DNA of 64,000 nt, from positions 2,589,816 through 2,653,815 of the forward strand of contig VZTJ01003846.1 in the NCBI GenBank assembly GCA_013397795.1, written 5' to 3'. The stretch comes from Orthonyx spaldingii. Taxonomy: Eukaryota > Chordata > Aves > Passeriformes > Orthonychidae. The notes beneath the pieces are model-generated. The model was not told the DNA's origin, made no database searches, and saw only the letters and a list, made by a program, of their open reading frames with translations. Below, one piece after another: positions 13,671-27,100 of the stretch; the stretch's first letter is position 1; every line of letters starts with the position of its first letter. A program made the position numbers and the translations under genes.

Positions 13671-16600
13671 TGAGAGCCCTCTTCATTCTTCCTGTAAGAT
13701 CTTTGCCAACATTCTTGTGTTTCTTATTGCAAAACCCACAAGATACACAGGACTAGTTATTCTATAGATGGGGGTTTTTTGCCTTTGGATTCATATCTTT
13801 ATTTGTGTAGAAGGCACAGTGAGTAAGGGTGTTAGATAAGCTCTATTAGCAAGTACTTAGTATGTGGACAAGGACAGAAGAGAAGAAACTTCTCAATTTG
13901 TGGGGTAAACTCCATAAATTCTGATTTGTTTAACCACAGATTAAACTTAGATGTGAAGCAAACAGCATTAAGAAGAAAAAGGCAGGAGCTCACATTGGTT
14001 AAACCTTTGTAAAATTCCATGACGTCAAGCAGATGATTAGAATTTCAGTCAGGAGAAAGACCTCCAGCATGTATAGATTTCCTTTGTGTTCTCTTACAGT
14101 GCAATCATGACTTCTGATGCAAAGTGATCAAGGAATTAGGTATAAAGAAAATATCTCTTTTCAGTATTTTGTAGGAATAGGTCTTTATGCAGTGTTTAGC
14201 TCACACTTAATAAGCAAAATTAAATAAACAATTCTTCAGCAATTTATGCTGGAACCAAAGCTGGTTCTGAGCACTCCTGAGAATATGGCAGGAATAAGAA
14301 AATATGTGTAAATAAAGGTATCATTAAATGTGAGTCTAAGCACTGTTTTCATATCAAAAAAACTTCTACTGATAAATATAAATATTTGGGTTTAGTACCT
14401 GATTAAACGTAGCATGTTCGCTTCAAAGCACAAAAAGCACCAGGATTTGTTTTGACCTTGCTTCTACAGTTTTGGAATCACTTCAAGTATTCTTTATTTA
14501 AATTTAGTAAAACAGAAACTGGGGCAAAATGGGAAAGACACTTGTGTTTTGAGCACTGAAATCAGTCTCAGCCTTGAATTTTGGCCTGCTCTAGATGTGG
14601 AGTTTTTGTTAATCTCCTGATTCATTTCCTCTAGTGTCCCAGAAGGAGACCAAGAACGACTTTGAAGCACCTATTTTTTTATTGTTTGCATAATATAGCA
14701 TTGCTCAAAAATCTGAGTTATTGATTAATGTTACGTAGCTGACTTCAGTGTGGCATTAACTTTGATAATCACATAAATATAAGAAACAGTACTCATGGGC
14801 CTAGTCACAGGGTCAGAAAATACAGTGTAGAGAAAAATTCTGTCCTCTCCAAAGGATTACATTTTCAAATTTCCTGATGCTCTCCCTGCAATCTGGACTC
14901 CTTATAGCATTAATCTTACAAAAACTGAGGCTTTGTTAACAGATTTCCAGAAGGATAGACCCTACATCAAAATGATAAGATATACAGACAGCACTGAAAG
15001 ATTCAATTTATAGTATGACTGTCTTTTTGAAATTCAATTTGACTGTAACATCCTCCAACGAGTTTGCCAGCAATAACCTACTGAGCTTCACAGTCCATGG
15101 ATAGACAGGTGATGTACTCTTGCTCTTCTGTTTGCTAATGTACTGAGGGTAACCTTGACTTAGTGCTGTCTTACTTCAGTAAGATCATAAAACATAGTCC
15201 AACCACAAGTGTGTGGACCTCATTTATATGTAACCAAAATACATCCAAAAACCCCATAGAACACAAAAATTTCTATGCTGAGAATTAACAGAAAGTTCCA
15301 TCTCATATTAAAATGAGGTGTCTAAAATGGAATAACCGCTCTTTTGGCTTTTCAGTGTTACCTGAGTGTCTCTTGGCATAACAGTTACAAATTTTTATGG
15401 CAGTTACACAGGTATAACTTAATAATCAACAGGCTTTTTTTAAAATTCATCTTTTCCCCCATATAGCTAGAAGTTGAGATTGGATTTTCCCTCCTGACAA
15501 ACCATCTTAAGTAAAATTAATTTGATGAGGAAAAAATAGAGCAGTTTGAATCAGGAAAAAAGATACTTGGCAAAACCATATTTTGAAGAAAAACTTTCCA
15601 GAACTTAAACATAAAATCTTTCATGTCTGTTAGAGTGCTTGACCTTTCTTCCTTCTTTCCACCTCCTGTGGGTAAGTGCTTCCTCCCATGACTTGTAACA
15701 TGGTAGCTTTAGCTCTTCAGCCTTTATGGCTCCAGACACTAATTTCAGTGCCTGTCCCAGCTTCTACTGGAATTGCTTCATTTATTTTATAGGGTTTTGC
15801 CTAAATTTTCCACTAGTAACACTGCAGCCTCTCACAGATCCTGCAGTTGCATAGTTTATCTTCAGAAAGAGAAGGTAGGCTGGGGGTTTTCTTTGCGAGC
15901 TGGGTTCAAGGCTCTTAGCCACACACCTCTGCTGTTACTCTGGGCTTTATCTACAAAGGCCCTACCTTATGGCAGCAGATAGTTCATTTTCTGTCCTGGG
16001 TCCAGGGAGACAGGAGCTTGTGGGGGTGCAAAATGTAGAGTTTGTGGCTCGGCCTCTTCAGAGAGAAAAAGGAATTATAGCAGGGACTTCCCAATTTTTT
16101 ATCCATTGAATAATAAGGATGCTCCTCTGTGAGGCACAGGACAGTAATCTTGCTCAACACTTACCTAATGGACCAGCTGCCTTGGGTGTCAGAAACAAAG
16201 GAAACATTCCTTTAAGGAAAGCTATTTAGGTAAGAAGTCCTGACATGGACTAGCCTGCAGACACATATTATCTTCAAGGTCTACCTATACCAGCAGCAGT
16301 TTCACCCCTCAGTTTCTTGTGACAACCCTTCTCTGCACCAACCCCCTCTTGAAAGTTGTCACCTCTCACCAGCCTGCACTGCGTGAGGCATCCTGCTTCA
16401 GTGGCAAAATCGTCTGGATGAGCTGGGGCATGAAATTAAGCTGCTACATTTACTTACCTTGATATACCTGTAGCAAAAATGGTTCCCACTGGTGTGCAAG
16501 GCTAGCTCACACAGCTGTTCTTCAGCTGATTCAGGACTTTGTCTCCACAAAATTCACTGGAAATGGGGGTTACCCAAACAGCAGTAATGGCCACAGTCAT

Positions 16601-19600
16601 CTCATTTAAACTGCTGCTCCAGATGTGACACAGGCTTAGAAGGCTGAGTGACTGAGACACAGCCAAATTGTGTGGGTTCGACGTAGGCTGAATTACAATA
16701 GCAGAACAGCTATGAATTCTCATACAAGTTTGTTACATGGCAAGTAAGGGCATATTATTTATAATTTTCAGCAATGTTGGAACCTGTACCCAGGTTCTGT
16801 AAACAGAGAAGACCTGGTCCCTTTCCAAAAAAAAAGAATGGGAAGAAAGTCAGTGTGCATGAGAATGGCTGGGAAGAGTGAGGGTTAAACCAAATCCAGC
16901 TGCCTCCTAGGAAAATGCAGTTTCTCCTGAGGCCTCTCTTGACAGTTTTGACAGGTTTATAGCAGAGCCAACATAATTTCAAATAGCAAAATTATCTTCA
17001 TAACCCCTGCAATGCTTGGGTTACCCTGACAGTTTAGACAGCACAGATGTGTCTGCACTAAGTTGGTGATTCTGCCCTCACCTGCAGCACAGCAGCTGTG
17101 TTTTCTATCGATGGCTCTTTTATTTTGTAGGTGACTAATGCATCAAGCTGCTGGAAAATGAGTTAATCTTCCTCAGCCAGTCAGCATTCAAATATGCAGC
17201 TCACATCTCTATCTGATTTTTTATTTTTGAGCACAGATGCAGCATTTTTGGAGAGAAGGGTCAGACTGAGACCATACTCCTATCCATCACTTGACTTGAA
17301 GTTTTTAAGTTCTCAGAGTAGGGGCCAAGTTGCCTTGTGAAGTAGTGCCAGCACCAAGAATAGAATTTCTTTATTTGCCGTGTCTGCCTTTCGGCACGAT
17401 TCTGTGTGGTTTTTTCCATTGACAGAGTTCACGTTTTGTTCAGGAAAAGGCTATATCCACCCTCCATCTGTGAGCATGTGTTTCTTTCTCATAAGTTCTC
17501 TTTGTAACCTAATGGGTGTAATAGTTGCCTTAGTGAGATCACACTGAAGCTCAGGCTTTCCAGGAAGTCACAGGCAGGCTTGTGAAGAGTACATGGTTGC
17601 AGCTGCTTTGGGTGGAAGCACTGACATGCATGCTTAACCCCCTGGCTCACTCCTTCCCCTCTCCTCACCCACTGGTTAGCTGACCTAAAGATTTTCCTGA
17701 AAATCCAGTTGTCAGGCTGTAAAATCTTGGCTCTGTTTTTGAGAATGAGAAATAAATGTTAGGTCTACCAGGGTTGTCTTGGTCAACAACATCAAGGACC
17801 ATGCAATCAATAGCATTTCTGACATAAAACAGGCTTGGGCTCAAGGTCTGATTAAGATCCAGACTATGCTGTTATACACAGAAAGAAAGTGAAGCCACAG
17901 TCTGAAATATTTGCAAAAATAAACACCATCAACCAAGCCCACCCTGCAACAAATCACAAGCAGCCTCATAAAGGCCCTTTACAGTCCCTGACGGTCATGA
18001 TGTAAGTGCTGAGTGGCCCAAGCAGCCCCTCCTCAGTCGCTGCCTGCCTGCTCTGGAAGCTCCATGTGTACCCAGGCAGGCACACTCCCTCGTTCCTGAG
18101 GGTCTGCCACTGTAGGAGAAAGGATAGTGCTACTTTTTGAACTCTGGCATTGAGACTTGCTCTGAATTCTTCAAAACCCACCTGGACTGCACTGCTACAG
18201 TTGTGTGCCATAGGAACATTACAGTCACAAGAGAGGCACCAAATGAAATGCAGGAGGCAGGGAGTGATATGACTTTCTGGGGAGAAGCTTTAAGGGCATT
18301 ACTAATTTTATTAAAGTTATATTCATGTCCCTCTAAACTAGGGTCAGACTGTTATTTATTATAGGACCTAATTACCCTTGCATGTTGTGCACTGTATAGG
18401 AACAAGAAGTAGCTTACTTAAACTCCTCTAAGAAGCAATCTAAAATCATCAGGGGTGAAAAGTGGGTAGAGCTAACATTACAAAGCAACAAAGCATCTTA
18501 AGAAAGCTAAAGAAACTAAGCATATATGTATAGGCAGAACTCTGGTTTTCATTTGTTTTTGTTTTTTTTTTTTAAATTCCTCTCTCTTATGGGTGGATTC
18601 AAAATTATGAAATAAAGGGCTATTTCAGGATTCAGGAGATTTGTCTCAGAATCTTTCTGGAACAGTGGTTCTTGAGGGAACTATGTATGCCATTACAAGT
18701 TTTGTATATAGGTTGCACTGTAACACATATGAAATTGCATTTCTCGATCACCCTCAGGGATCCCTTGGAGGTTTTCCATAGAAACCCTCCCTCTCTCCCC
18801 CCCTCCACTCCATAGTGCATAAGTTAGAACACTGGTTTTCAAAAAATGTTTCTGTCCTGCTTAGGACTTTTTGTTTTCTTCCTATAATTTCTCTACAGGC
18901 TTTCTTGAAAGGAGATTATAGCAGGGCAGTTTGATGCTGAATGTTATATTCTGTCCTATTATCTCATTTTACCTTCTTAATTTACTGTATCTAAACAAAG
19001 CAACTAATTTGCAGCAGAGAATACTATCTATTACTTTGTGTGTTTAAAATCTAAAATATTTTTATCCTGAAACTACCACCATCTGGAAATAGTTAGCATG
19101 GGAAAGCAATGAAAAGCCCATCTATATTCACAAGTTGTTGCCTTGAACAAGATTAGTGTTCCCATTCATTTATTTATTTTACTAAAATATAATGTTAAGT
19201 AATTTTTAAATCCAAACAGTTTGGAATGCTCCTGCCATTGCTTATGTGTGCTAAAGCCCAAGCTGAGGTTATCATGTTTGCCTTGCAGCAACAAATGTCA
19301 ATTTGCACTCCATAAAGCATTGTGCACAGGTTGTAGCTGTGATTGTAGATGGCTCATCTACACTCAGTATCCTTCAGGTTGCTTGGGTTTCTGTTTGAAA
19401 ATGAGGCACAGTGCTTGGTCCCACAAAGGGGTGAGGGCCATGGGACCCAACCTAACAAGTTACTTTATCAGACCATGTACATACATAAGTGCTTTGAAGC
19501 CAGAGCACTGAGCACCTTCTGGTATTTAACTGGTAGTCTACAGAAGAAACAGAAGTATCCTCAGAACGTTTTCTGTTCTCTGGTGGATATCTTTGATATT

Positions 19601-21843
19601 AATGAACACAAGTCCATATCATGAAGATACTTTTAAAAGCAAATGACATCTCTGCCTTCTCTTTTTACATTAGTGGCACACTGAAAGAAGTATAAAATCT
19701 GCTTACCACAGCATTGCATCCTTCATTGGAAAAAAAAATGTACCTGTTTCTAATCAATAAGCATTTGCTGTAGCAAATATTAGCTCTTCAAACAGCAGCT
19801 ATGGTGGAAGTAGCTGCAGTTATCTCAGTTGCATATGTCAGAGCAAAGTTTTTTTGTGTGCTTCTTTTCTAATCCTTGTTCTTTGCATTTCAAGAGAGAA
19901 TAGGTTAAATTCAAACCTTCTAATCACATCAAAGCAATTCCACAAGCAGTACAACAGAATTATTTGGGCATGTAACTCCTAGTTTATTATTTTAAGACTT
20001 TGTGAAAACTGTCTTTGATAGCTAATATCATATCTTTGTCAACATCTGGTAGAAGGGCAAGTCTATTACTATTACCCCATGATGCTTTCCCAGTTCACAG
20101 CACTTCTTTCTAGGTTCATCAGACTAGCTTAAAGAAGTTTATAATGATGCTCTTTACCTGCAAGTGACCTTCTCCTTGTGCAACATTTTTGGCTGGATCT
20201 GTGACTCAGCCTGTAGACACCATAGCCTAATGTTAATAAATGCTGGAGGGATCAACACTTACACCTCAGCCACTACATTACAAACCAAAGGAAGTTGGCT
20301 GTCAGACAAATTGTTCCAGCCAAGAAAGTGTAGTGCTTCTCTCTTCATGTACCAAGTATCACATGAGGCAGGAAGACAGAGGAGCCATTGAAGCAAAATA
20401 TTAGCCCAACGCTAGACTGGCCAGAGAGCTTGAACACAAAAAGTCTCCCCTTGCTCCTCCCACCCCAAGGTTCCCACAGCTGTTCAACGTTTCTGTGTAG
20501 TGCTCCTGCCAAGCAGGTGTTTCTGCTTCCCTGAGGGCTGGTAACAAATTACTATTAGAGTTCAATTTGTGCAGTGGAAACTGTTTCCATTACAAGCATA
20601 AGTGAAATATAGCCAAGCAACTGCTTCTGGGACCCTAAAATCCTCATGTTTTCATAACCTATACCATCATAGCCTTATCCTTTCCACAGGTCAGTTCAAT
20701 GATTTCTTTGTTCCTCAGCTCATGAAACTCAAGTTGGCAAACATCGTCTTCACTAAGGCAGGTACTCCTCTAAATCCCCTGGTTGACAGGCTCAAACCCA
20801 GGTCTGCTCAGAGCTTCATGTTCAAGAGATTATTAATGCAAGAGAACCACTGCAAAAAGTTTACACATACATTCCTTCCTTATGCATAACTTAAATGCTG
20901 TCAACACTTTTCTTTGCAGTCTAGTAAGTCCTACATTAATCATTCTGCAAAACAGTTGAGTACTGAACAGAAGAATTGCATCATATTGTAACAATTTTAC
21001 CAATCCTCAACTGAGGGCTGACAGAGGTTGATTAATAAACTGCAAACTGTGACAGATTTTTAAATTACCTGGTGTTTTCAGTTGATCATACATGATCAGA
21101 GTATTTCCAACTTTGCAATACATTCCTCACATACAGGGAAGACAGCTTAAGCTATACTTCAGACTGAGGCTCATGTCAAGTGTTCCTTTAATACACATTT
21201 ATAAGAACCAAGTATATTAAGATGAATCAACATTTACTACATGGTATTTTTTATATTTTCAACATTTTCCAGAAAAACTGGAATATCTCTTAATCACAAG
21301 GTACACGACTTGGCTCTGTGGTTGAGAGAAGGCTCACTGAAGTCCTTCAGGGTACCTGACAAGCAGGTACCTGTAGGGGATGGATATAACACTATCTAGA
21401 GTAACCACGCTAGCAAAATTCAGCAGCAAGAAAATAACTCTTGAAACTTGATTACTCTTCAAGTCCTGCTGTCTGCATTTCAGTTATGCTGACTAGCAAT
21501 CAGTTTGCTTATTTAAACAAATAGTTATCTCTATCACAGACAGTGTTTTCCATAACAGCTGACAGTTTATTCAGGTGTTAACACTGCTCTGGCACTACTA
21601 CTTAATCTCTCAGCCCAGATACCTACCTTAATGAACCTTTCATAGGTATGGTTTTGCTTGTGGGTGACATGACTTAAACTTTGATATTCCATTCAAAAAT
21701 TCAGAGTAGCTGTCCAAGCAGTGTTTCATTTAAAAGGCATTGATCTCAAATTCCCAGAATTATTATAGGATCTTCTGCTAGACAAATTTGTACAGTCTGT
21801 CCACAGGTTAAAACTAACATTCAACTCAATACATAAAATGTTC
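13671..21843. other. Intergenic, downstream of MAP1LC3C; no gene seen
   Basis: About 8 kb without a supported exon. Open frames in 15.8-19.6 kb are short and mostly overlapped by equally open frames on the other strand. The moderately GC-richer patch at about 15.6-18.2 kb shows no splice-bounded coding frame. Confidence 0.5.
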
Positions 21844-21849
21844 TTTATT
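21844..21849 (-). promoter_or_regulatory. MAP1LC3C: Candidate poly(A) signal of MAP1LC3C
   Basis: AATAAA on the minus strand, about 315 nt past the MAP1LC3C stop codon at 22165-22167. It is the nearest clear canonical hexamer I saw downstream and would give a short 3'UTR. The hexamer is directly visible; its use is inferred. Confidence 0.5.
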
Positions 21850-22164
21850 TTACTCTTAGACTTAGGCTTTCAGGACACCTTAAAAATCAGTTACACAACA
21901 AAGACTGATATTGCGAAAAAGTGGAGGTGCAGTTCAAAAGGAAAAAACCAAACCCATAGTGTCTTCAAATATAAAAATATATATCCAAATTGTTACCTAG
22001 AGAAAGTGTACCACCATTTCTGCCTTAAGCTGGTCCTGCCAGCTTTTGGGTCATAACTCCCCACTACAGAGCTCAAGAGCTCACACTGGAAGGAGCATCT
22101 CCGAGGTTCATGTCACAGGTATGATTCAGAGCAAACAGCTTTGCTGCAGCATGTGAACCCAATC

Positions 22165-23736
22165 TTAAGTTTCCTGAAAGCATTCCATAGTTTTCCCTTG
22201 GGCAGTGGGTAATAAGCATCCAAACATCTCCTGGGAAGCATAGGTCATATACACAAAGCCATCTTCATCTTTGTAGTCCCTGTACACTTCTGCCATTGTC
22301 AAGGACATACTGGCTAGGCTTTTGTTGTTCACCAGCAGGTAGAAAGCTTGTGTAGCTGTTAGAGCCATCCTGCTTCTAATTGAAAAAGAGAGGCGAAAAA
22401 GAAGATTAAGTATTAGCAAGTTGAATATGGTTTCAGCTTCAGTCTATGACATACATTAAGCAGAGCAGTCACATGAACTAGGTACAAGCAATGCTGTGCA
22501 AAGTTATGTGGTTTAACGTCTCCATCAGCAGGAAGTTAACTGGAAGCTCAAAGGCCTGGGCTCTGAGGAAAGGCTTACATGTCTACACCAAAGGTGCTAC
22601 TGAGTATTGGCTTGGAGTTCCCAGTTACCACAAAGAAATGTGAATAGAAACCAAAAGCTTCTGCAGTGCAGATTTTGTAAAGGATTTCAGCTCCAGTCTG
22701 TTACACTTACTATAAAGACTACCTTCCAAAAAAAAAGTTCTTTTCAGAGACATTACATACAAGGATTAGGATCCAAGTCGTCCAAGAGGCAAAAGCATCT
22801 TTTACAGGCGTTATAATATAGAAAGATTTTTTTTCTATACTCTAATAAGTGTGCTGAAAAACATAGCTTTCATACTTCGTCAGAAAATACCACTAAATAT
22901 TTTGGGAGACTTCTTTGTTGTAATGTTCCATAAAGAACAATTTAGAAGCACATTTCATTTCACTCACATTCAAGAGCTGCTTTGAACTTGAGCAAATTCA
23001 GCTAGGTGTGGTAAGAGAGCAAGTCATGAGCAGAACAAGGTCACAGAGCCCCACTACCCAGTCCATGAGGCAGGAAGGATGCAGAACGGGAGTTTTATAG
23101 TCCTTTTTCATTGCAGTTAGGGAGAAGGGAGAGGAATCCAAAAAAGACCACATTTTCCCCCCAAATGCACCTGTGAAAACATCTGTTGATTGTCTTCGAA
23201 CACTTGCAAGAGAGGGAAGCCATTACATTACTAACAGCTTTTCCTCCTCTCCACCAAAGGCAGCAAGATGTCCCCAGCAGCGCACTAGGGAATACCTTCT
23301 CGGGGAACAGCAAACAAGCCCAGCTGCAGCTCTGACCCACCAGTATTCGCTACCCACCTGATGATGGTTATGAACTGTGCCATGGTCAGCTCCTCAGGAA
23401 CCAGAAACTTGGTTTTGTCCAAGAGTGGAAGGTATTTCTCTTTATGGTATCTCTCAACAATTACCTGTTTTAATTGGAATCACACTTAGCAAAACCTAAA
23501 ACATCCAGGTCCCTTCCCCTCCCCTCCCAAGCTTCTTTTCTTAAACGGCGGCAACAACCTCCGATAACAAACCAGAGATTTACCGGGATTTTTGTCGGGA
23601 ACTTCGCTCGAATCCCTGCTACTTCTTCCCGCCGGGTGGCTGCGGAGCAGAGGAGAGAAGAGAAGCGTTATGTGTGTGCGCGCAGCCCCTCCGCCCCCGC
23701 GCAGCCTTTTCGCGCCCCCGGCGTCCCTACCGAGAC
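22165..23736 (-). CDS. MAP1LC3C: Microtubule-associated protein 1 light chain 3 gamma (LC3C), first exon cut by gap
   Basis: LC3C is an ATG8-family ubiquitin-like protein that is conjugated to phosphatidylethanolamine on autophagosome membranes and binds cargo receptors. Coding exons (minus strand): end of exon 1 at 23731-23736; exon 2 at 23584-23639; exon 3 at 23358-23464; exon 4 at 22375-22165. Exon 2 reads ATRREEVAGIRAKFPTKIP, exon 3 VIVERYHKEKYLPLLDKTKF then LVPEELTMAQFITIIR, exon 4 SRMALTATQAFYLLVNNKSL through YRDYKDEDGFVYMTY to FGCLLPTAQG. All junctions have GT donors and AG acceptors and keep frame; the split codon at exon 1/2 gives 'SLATRREEVAG', matching LC3C rather than LC3A/B. The glycine that ATG4 exposes is kept (MFG), followed by a 17-residue tail. 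The N-terminus, with start codon, lies in or beyond the N gap 23737-23815. The CpG-rich sequence around exon 2 and the gap marks the promoter side. Confidence 0.93.
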
Positions 23737-23900
23737 NNNNNNNNNNNNNNNNNNNNNNNNNNNNNNNNNNNNNNNNNNNNNNNNNNNNNNNNNNNNNNNN
23801 NNNNNNNNNNNNNNNCTGCTGCTGAGCCCGCCTCTCCCGGGTGTCCCACAGCTCCCTTCTGCCCGCTGCCCTGATGTGAGTTATCCGCACGGCGAGGTGT
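23620..23900 (-). promoter_or_regulatory. MAP1LC3C: CpG-rich start region of MAP1LC3C containing an assembly gap
   Basis: GC- and CpG-rich sequence (for example gcgcgcagcccctccgcccc at about 23679) surrounds exons 1-2 of MAP1LC3C and both flanks of the gap, in contrast to the AT-rich background. This is the usual look of a CpG-island promoter. The transcription start cannot be placed because the gap covers most of exon 1. Confidence 0.6.
23737..23815. other. Assembly gap (79 N)
   Basis: Run of N inside the GC-rich start of MAP1LC3C. It removes the 5' part of coding exon 1. The N count may be nominal rather than measured. Confidence 0.99.
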
Positions 23901-24084
23901 TCTGCGTACAAGACAGCGCGATGCTTTGTACGAGGTCTTTGACTACCCTGCCCAGTGGTTGAGGGGTGCAGCTCAAGGCTGGACTGCCCCCAGCTGTCTT
24001 CCCTTTCCATATGGCCAGCCTTCATCATACCGACAAACCGCTTTCGAACTATTTCTTTGGTTTTAAAAGAGAACCAGACAACTT

Positions 24085-24180
24085 ACCCCGCGCACACAAA
24101 AAGAAAACCAAAACAAAAAAAAAAACCCACCCCACACAAAAAACCAAAACCAGGCAAAAAACCTCAACCACCCACCCCTG
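24085..24180 (+). repeat. A/C-rich low-complexity tract
   Basis: Almost only A and C (caaaacaaaaaaaaaaaccc, then cacacaaaaaaccaaaacca). Low-complexity sequence directly upstream of the MAP1LC3C CpG region. No coding meaning; the two open plus-strand frames across it are compositional. Confidence 0.8.
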
Positions 24181-27100
24181 TAATTTTTCATCTCCTCAGG
24201 CTACCAGATTGCTGGTTTTCTGAATGACTTGAGACCTGAGTTTTTAACTCTGGTTTTGTGTCTGAGGCATGGTTGTGATTTTAAGGGGTTTCAAGCAGAT
24301 TTCAAGTCCATCTATTTGCTAAATATAATGAGACAGATTTCTTGCCTTTTGGATTGCTGGTTCACCTGCTTTTACTTCAGCTGTCAAGATGGCTTTGCAG
24401 CCCAACATGGCTCAGCAAGGAGTAAAGTTGACTCCAGGCTGGTTGTTGTGTTTATAAGTCATCTCACTGGGGGTCTGGAACTGATCCTCATTAATTGTTT
24501 GCTTTACTTATGCCTTTAAAATATAGGAATTTTCTTTTTATTTGACCTGTAATTCTGATTTTGTTCTACTTGATGTGGCATTTAGAGACATGGTTTAATA
24601 GTGGATTTGACAGTGCTGGTTAATGGATGCACTCAATGATCTTACAGGTATTTCCAAATTTAAATTCTGTTACTTTACCAGGCTAAGGGCAACTGGAAGT
24701 TGCTAATTTTATGAGTTAGAGTTTATAAGGTATAGGTTTAGCTGCTTTGTCGCGGCAAAGTCAATGACTGTAACCTAAGATCATTTTGAAAAGGAGCATC
24801 TTAATAAAATGTCTGTGCACTATATACACGTGTGTCAATTTTCAACCAGGCTTTCCAGAACAGAGTTTCCAGTGGCTGCAGTCCTTAATGCTGCTGAGGG
24901 GGGTCCTTTTCTCGTGATCTGGAAGTGGTGAGCTTCAGCCAAAGCACAAGCTCCCCCACGTGGCAGCACAAATTTTCTTGTGCAGAGAAGACACGTGGCT
25001 TTGAGAAACTCATAAGCAGGAGCTCTGAACTTTAAGAAAGGCCTTGAGCCTATGCTGGAATGGTTTGGATACAGCTCATCCCTATGATTTGACCTTTGCA
25101 TCAGGGCAGATAAGCCCAGGGGTTTGCTTATGCAGCTGGGTCTAGCTTAAGCTCTTCTGAGTAAAGGTAAGGTGACAGACTGGGGAAGTATGAGTGAAGG
25201 AGGATATGTTCCACAGAATTGACATAGTGCCATGACTCAATGTGATGAGTTGTATTCAAGAAGATGAAGGAAAAGAGGAATAATTGGAACGGTAAAGAAA
25301 CAGTATGGACAGCATAAGAACAAAGCCTGCAGGAGACAGGAGGATTTGTGGAAACCAGAGAGTGTTTCTTTGGAACTGTGATCAAGTGTGGGGTTTTCCA
25401 AAGATGTTCAGGAAGCATACCAGTTCTTCCACACACCCCTGCTGGTTTCTGCCCAGTAGATTCAGTAGAAAGATCTGTGATCCACAAGAGAAGAGGGAAT
25501 CTGTTGCACCAGTGCTCTGCTTCCTGTGTCACCTCTCACTGCAGATGAAGTACGAAAGCATGGCTCCATCCAGGTATCAGCAACCCTGCTCGCAGGGAGA
25601 CATGGTTTCATTTCTTGATCGTAAGCTGCTATGGCAGTATCTAGAGAGGAAAGTGAATACCTAATTAGAAGGTGAGCCAAAGAAGATTAATTCCCACCAA
25701 GTCTGGTGATCAGTTACAGCTCTAATGTCTGTGAGAGCTAAGAGTGAGCACAAACCCAGGACTTACTTAGCATGTGCTAACTAATAATGTAAATGTGTCA
25801 CATTTTCTGGAGGTAGAGAGAATGGGATGTCTAATGTGTCTGCATAGCACCTGTACTTGCTCCTGCAGTGAAATACCCAGTTTCAGACCTAAATGTGGAA
25901 TCTATTCCTTCTTACTTCCTTTCCCTTGCAAGTTTTTCTTACATGGACATAATTAATGAACTGCTAAAGCAATTTTGTGTAGAGAATGGAGTATTCAGAG
26001 GATCCTATTGATACAGAAATGGAAGGACCAAAGGGAATTATTATTCTATTTCTACCTGCTTGAATGTCCAAAGTCAACACTTATAGGCATCCTGTAAGTC
26101 CCTGAACATTAAAGCACAAACCCAGAGTTCCATATCTTATCTAGTCCAGTTTCATTGCCACATTCACAGCCTCTTCCAAAGCCCCAGGTTTGCATTTGTG
26201 TAACTGAATTATCATGTATCCGTTGTCTCCATATTGAAGTGATCTGCTCTGCAAATGCTATCAAACACTCCAGTGTGTCCCAGAGACACAACAACATACC
26301 AAAAAGCAGGCATCTACTTTTTGCAAGTGCTGTGAGACTTGCTTTCAGGTAGAGCTGTGAGCTATTGTGGAGGTGAGGATCAAGAGCTGCCTACATTAAC
26401 CCAGGAACCAGGGTGGTTTGAGCAGGGTGCTCAAGGAGTATGGGTGAGTGCTCTGAGGCTCTAGCCAAGATTTTACTTGTTGTAGGAAGCATACAACTTC
26501 CTGATAATTGCACTTCATTCTGCCGTCAGAAGACTGCCCAGTGTTCTCTGATGCTCCTGTGCCATCATAGTTAAAAGCCCTGTGAGGGCTCCTGGCCTGA
26601 ACGTGGGCTGAAGCTTGTTAGTCTGTTCTGCCAAGTAGCTGAACAGTGCAACACACCCAATGAAGAAAACCCTAAGTTCAGACTTAGTCAAGAGAAAAAC
26701 TCAATAAATGTAATAATGTGAATGGCATTAGAAGTGACTCAAGTTACAGTGAAAGAGATTTGCTCCACTGTTACATAGTGAAAAGCACTCTAGTATGCCA
26801 TGAACTGGTATTAGCTTTCCACCATAAGTCAGTATGCAGGTGCTACTGAGTTAATTCTAGTACAGCAAAACTTGGAGGACAAATGAGGCTTTGCTCTGGC
26901 TAAAAATTCCATCCAGCACATAATAATTCCAAACACAAGTGGATATGTAAGCAAGAGAACCTGAGGGATTAAGGGCAGAAGGCAGAAGACAGTTATCTAT
27001 TGATTAACAATTTAAACATGAATGATATAGAGAGACTGAGATTTATTTATTTAAGCAGCCTAACCAAATAGGAAGATGTTCCAGGGAAAAATTGTGACTT

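Noticed and set aside
25128..25664. Long overlapping open frames on both strands
   Set aside because: Neither resembles a known family, neither has a matching acceptor and donor, and both being open points to local composition rather than selection.
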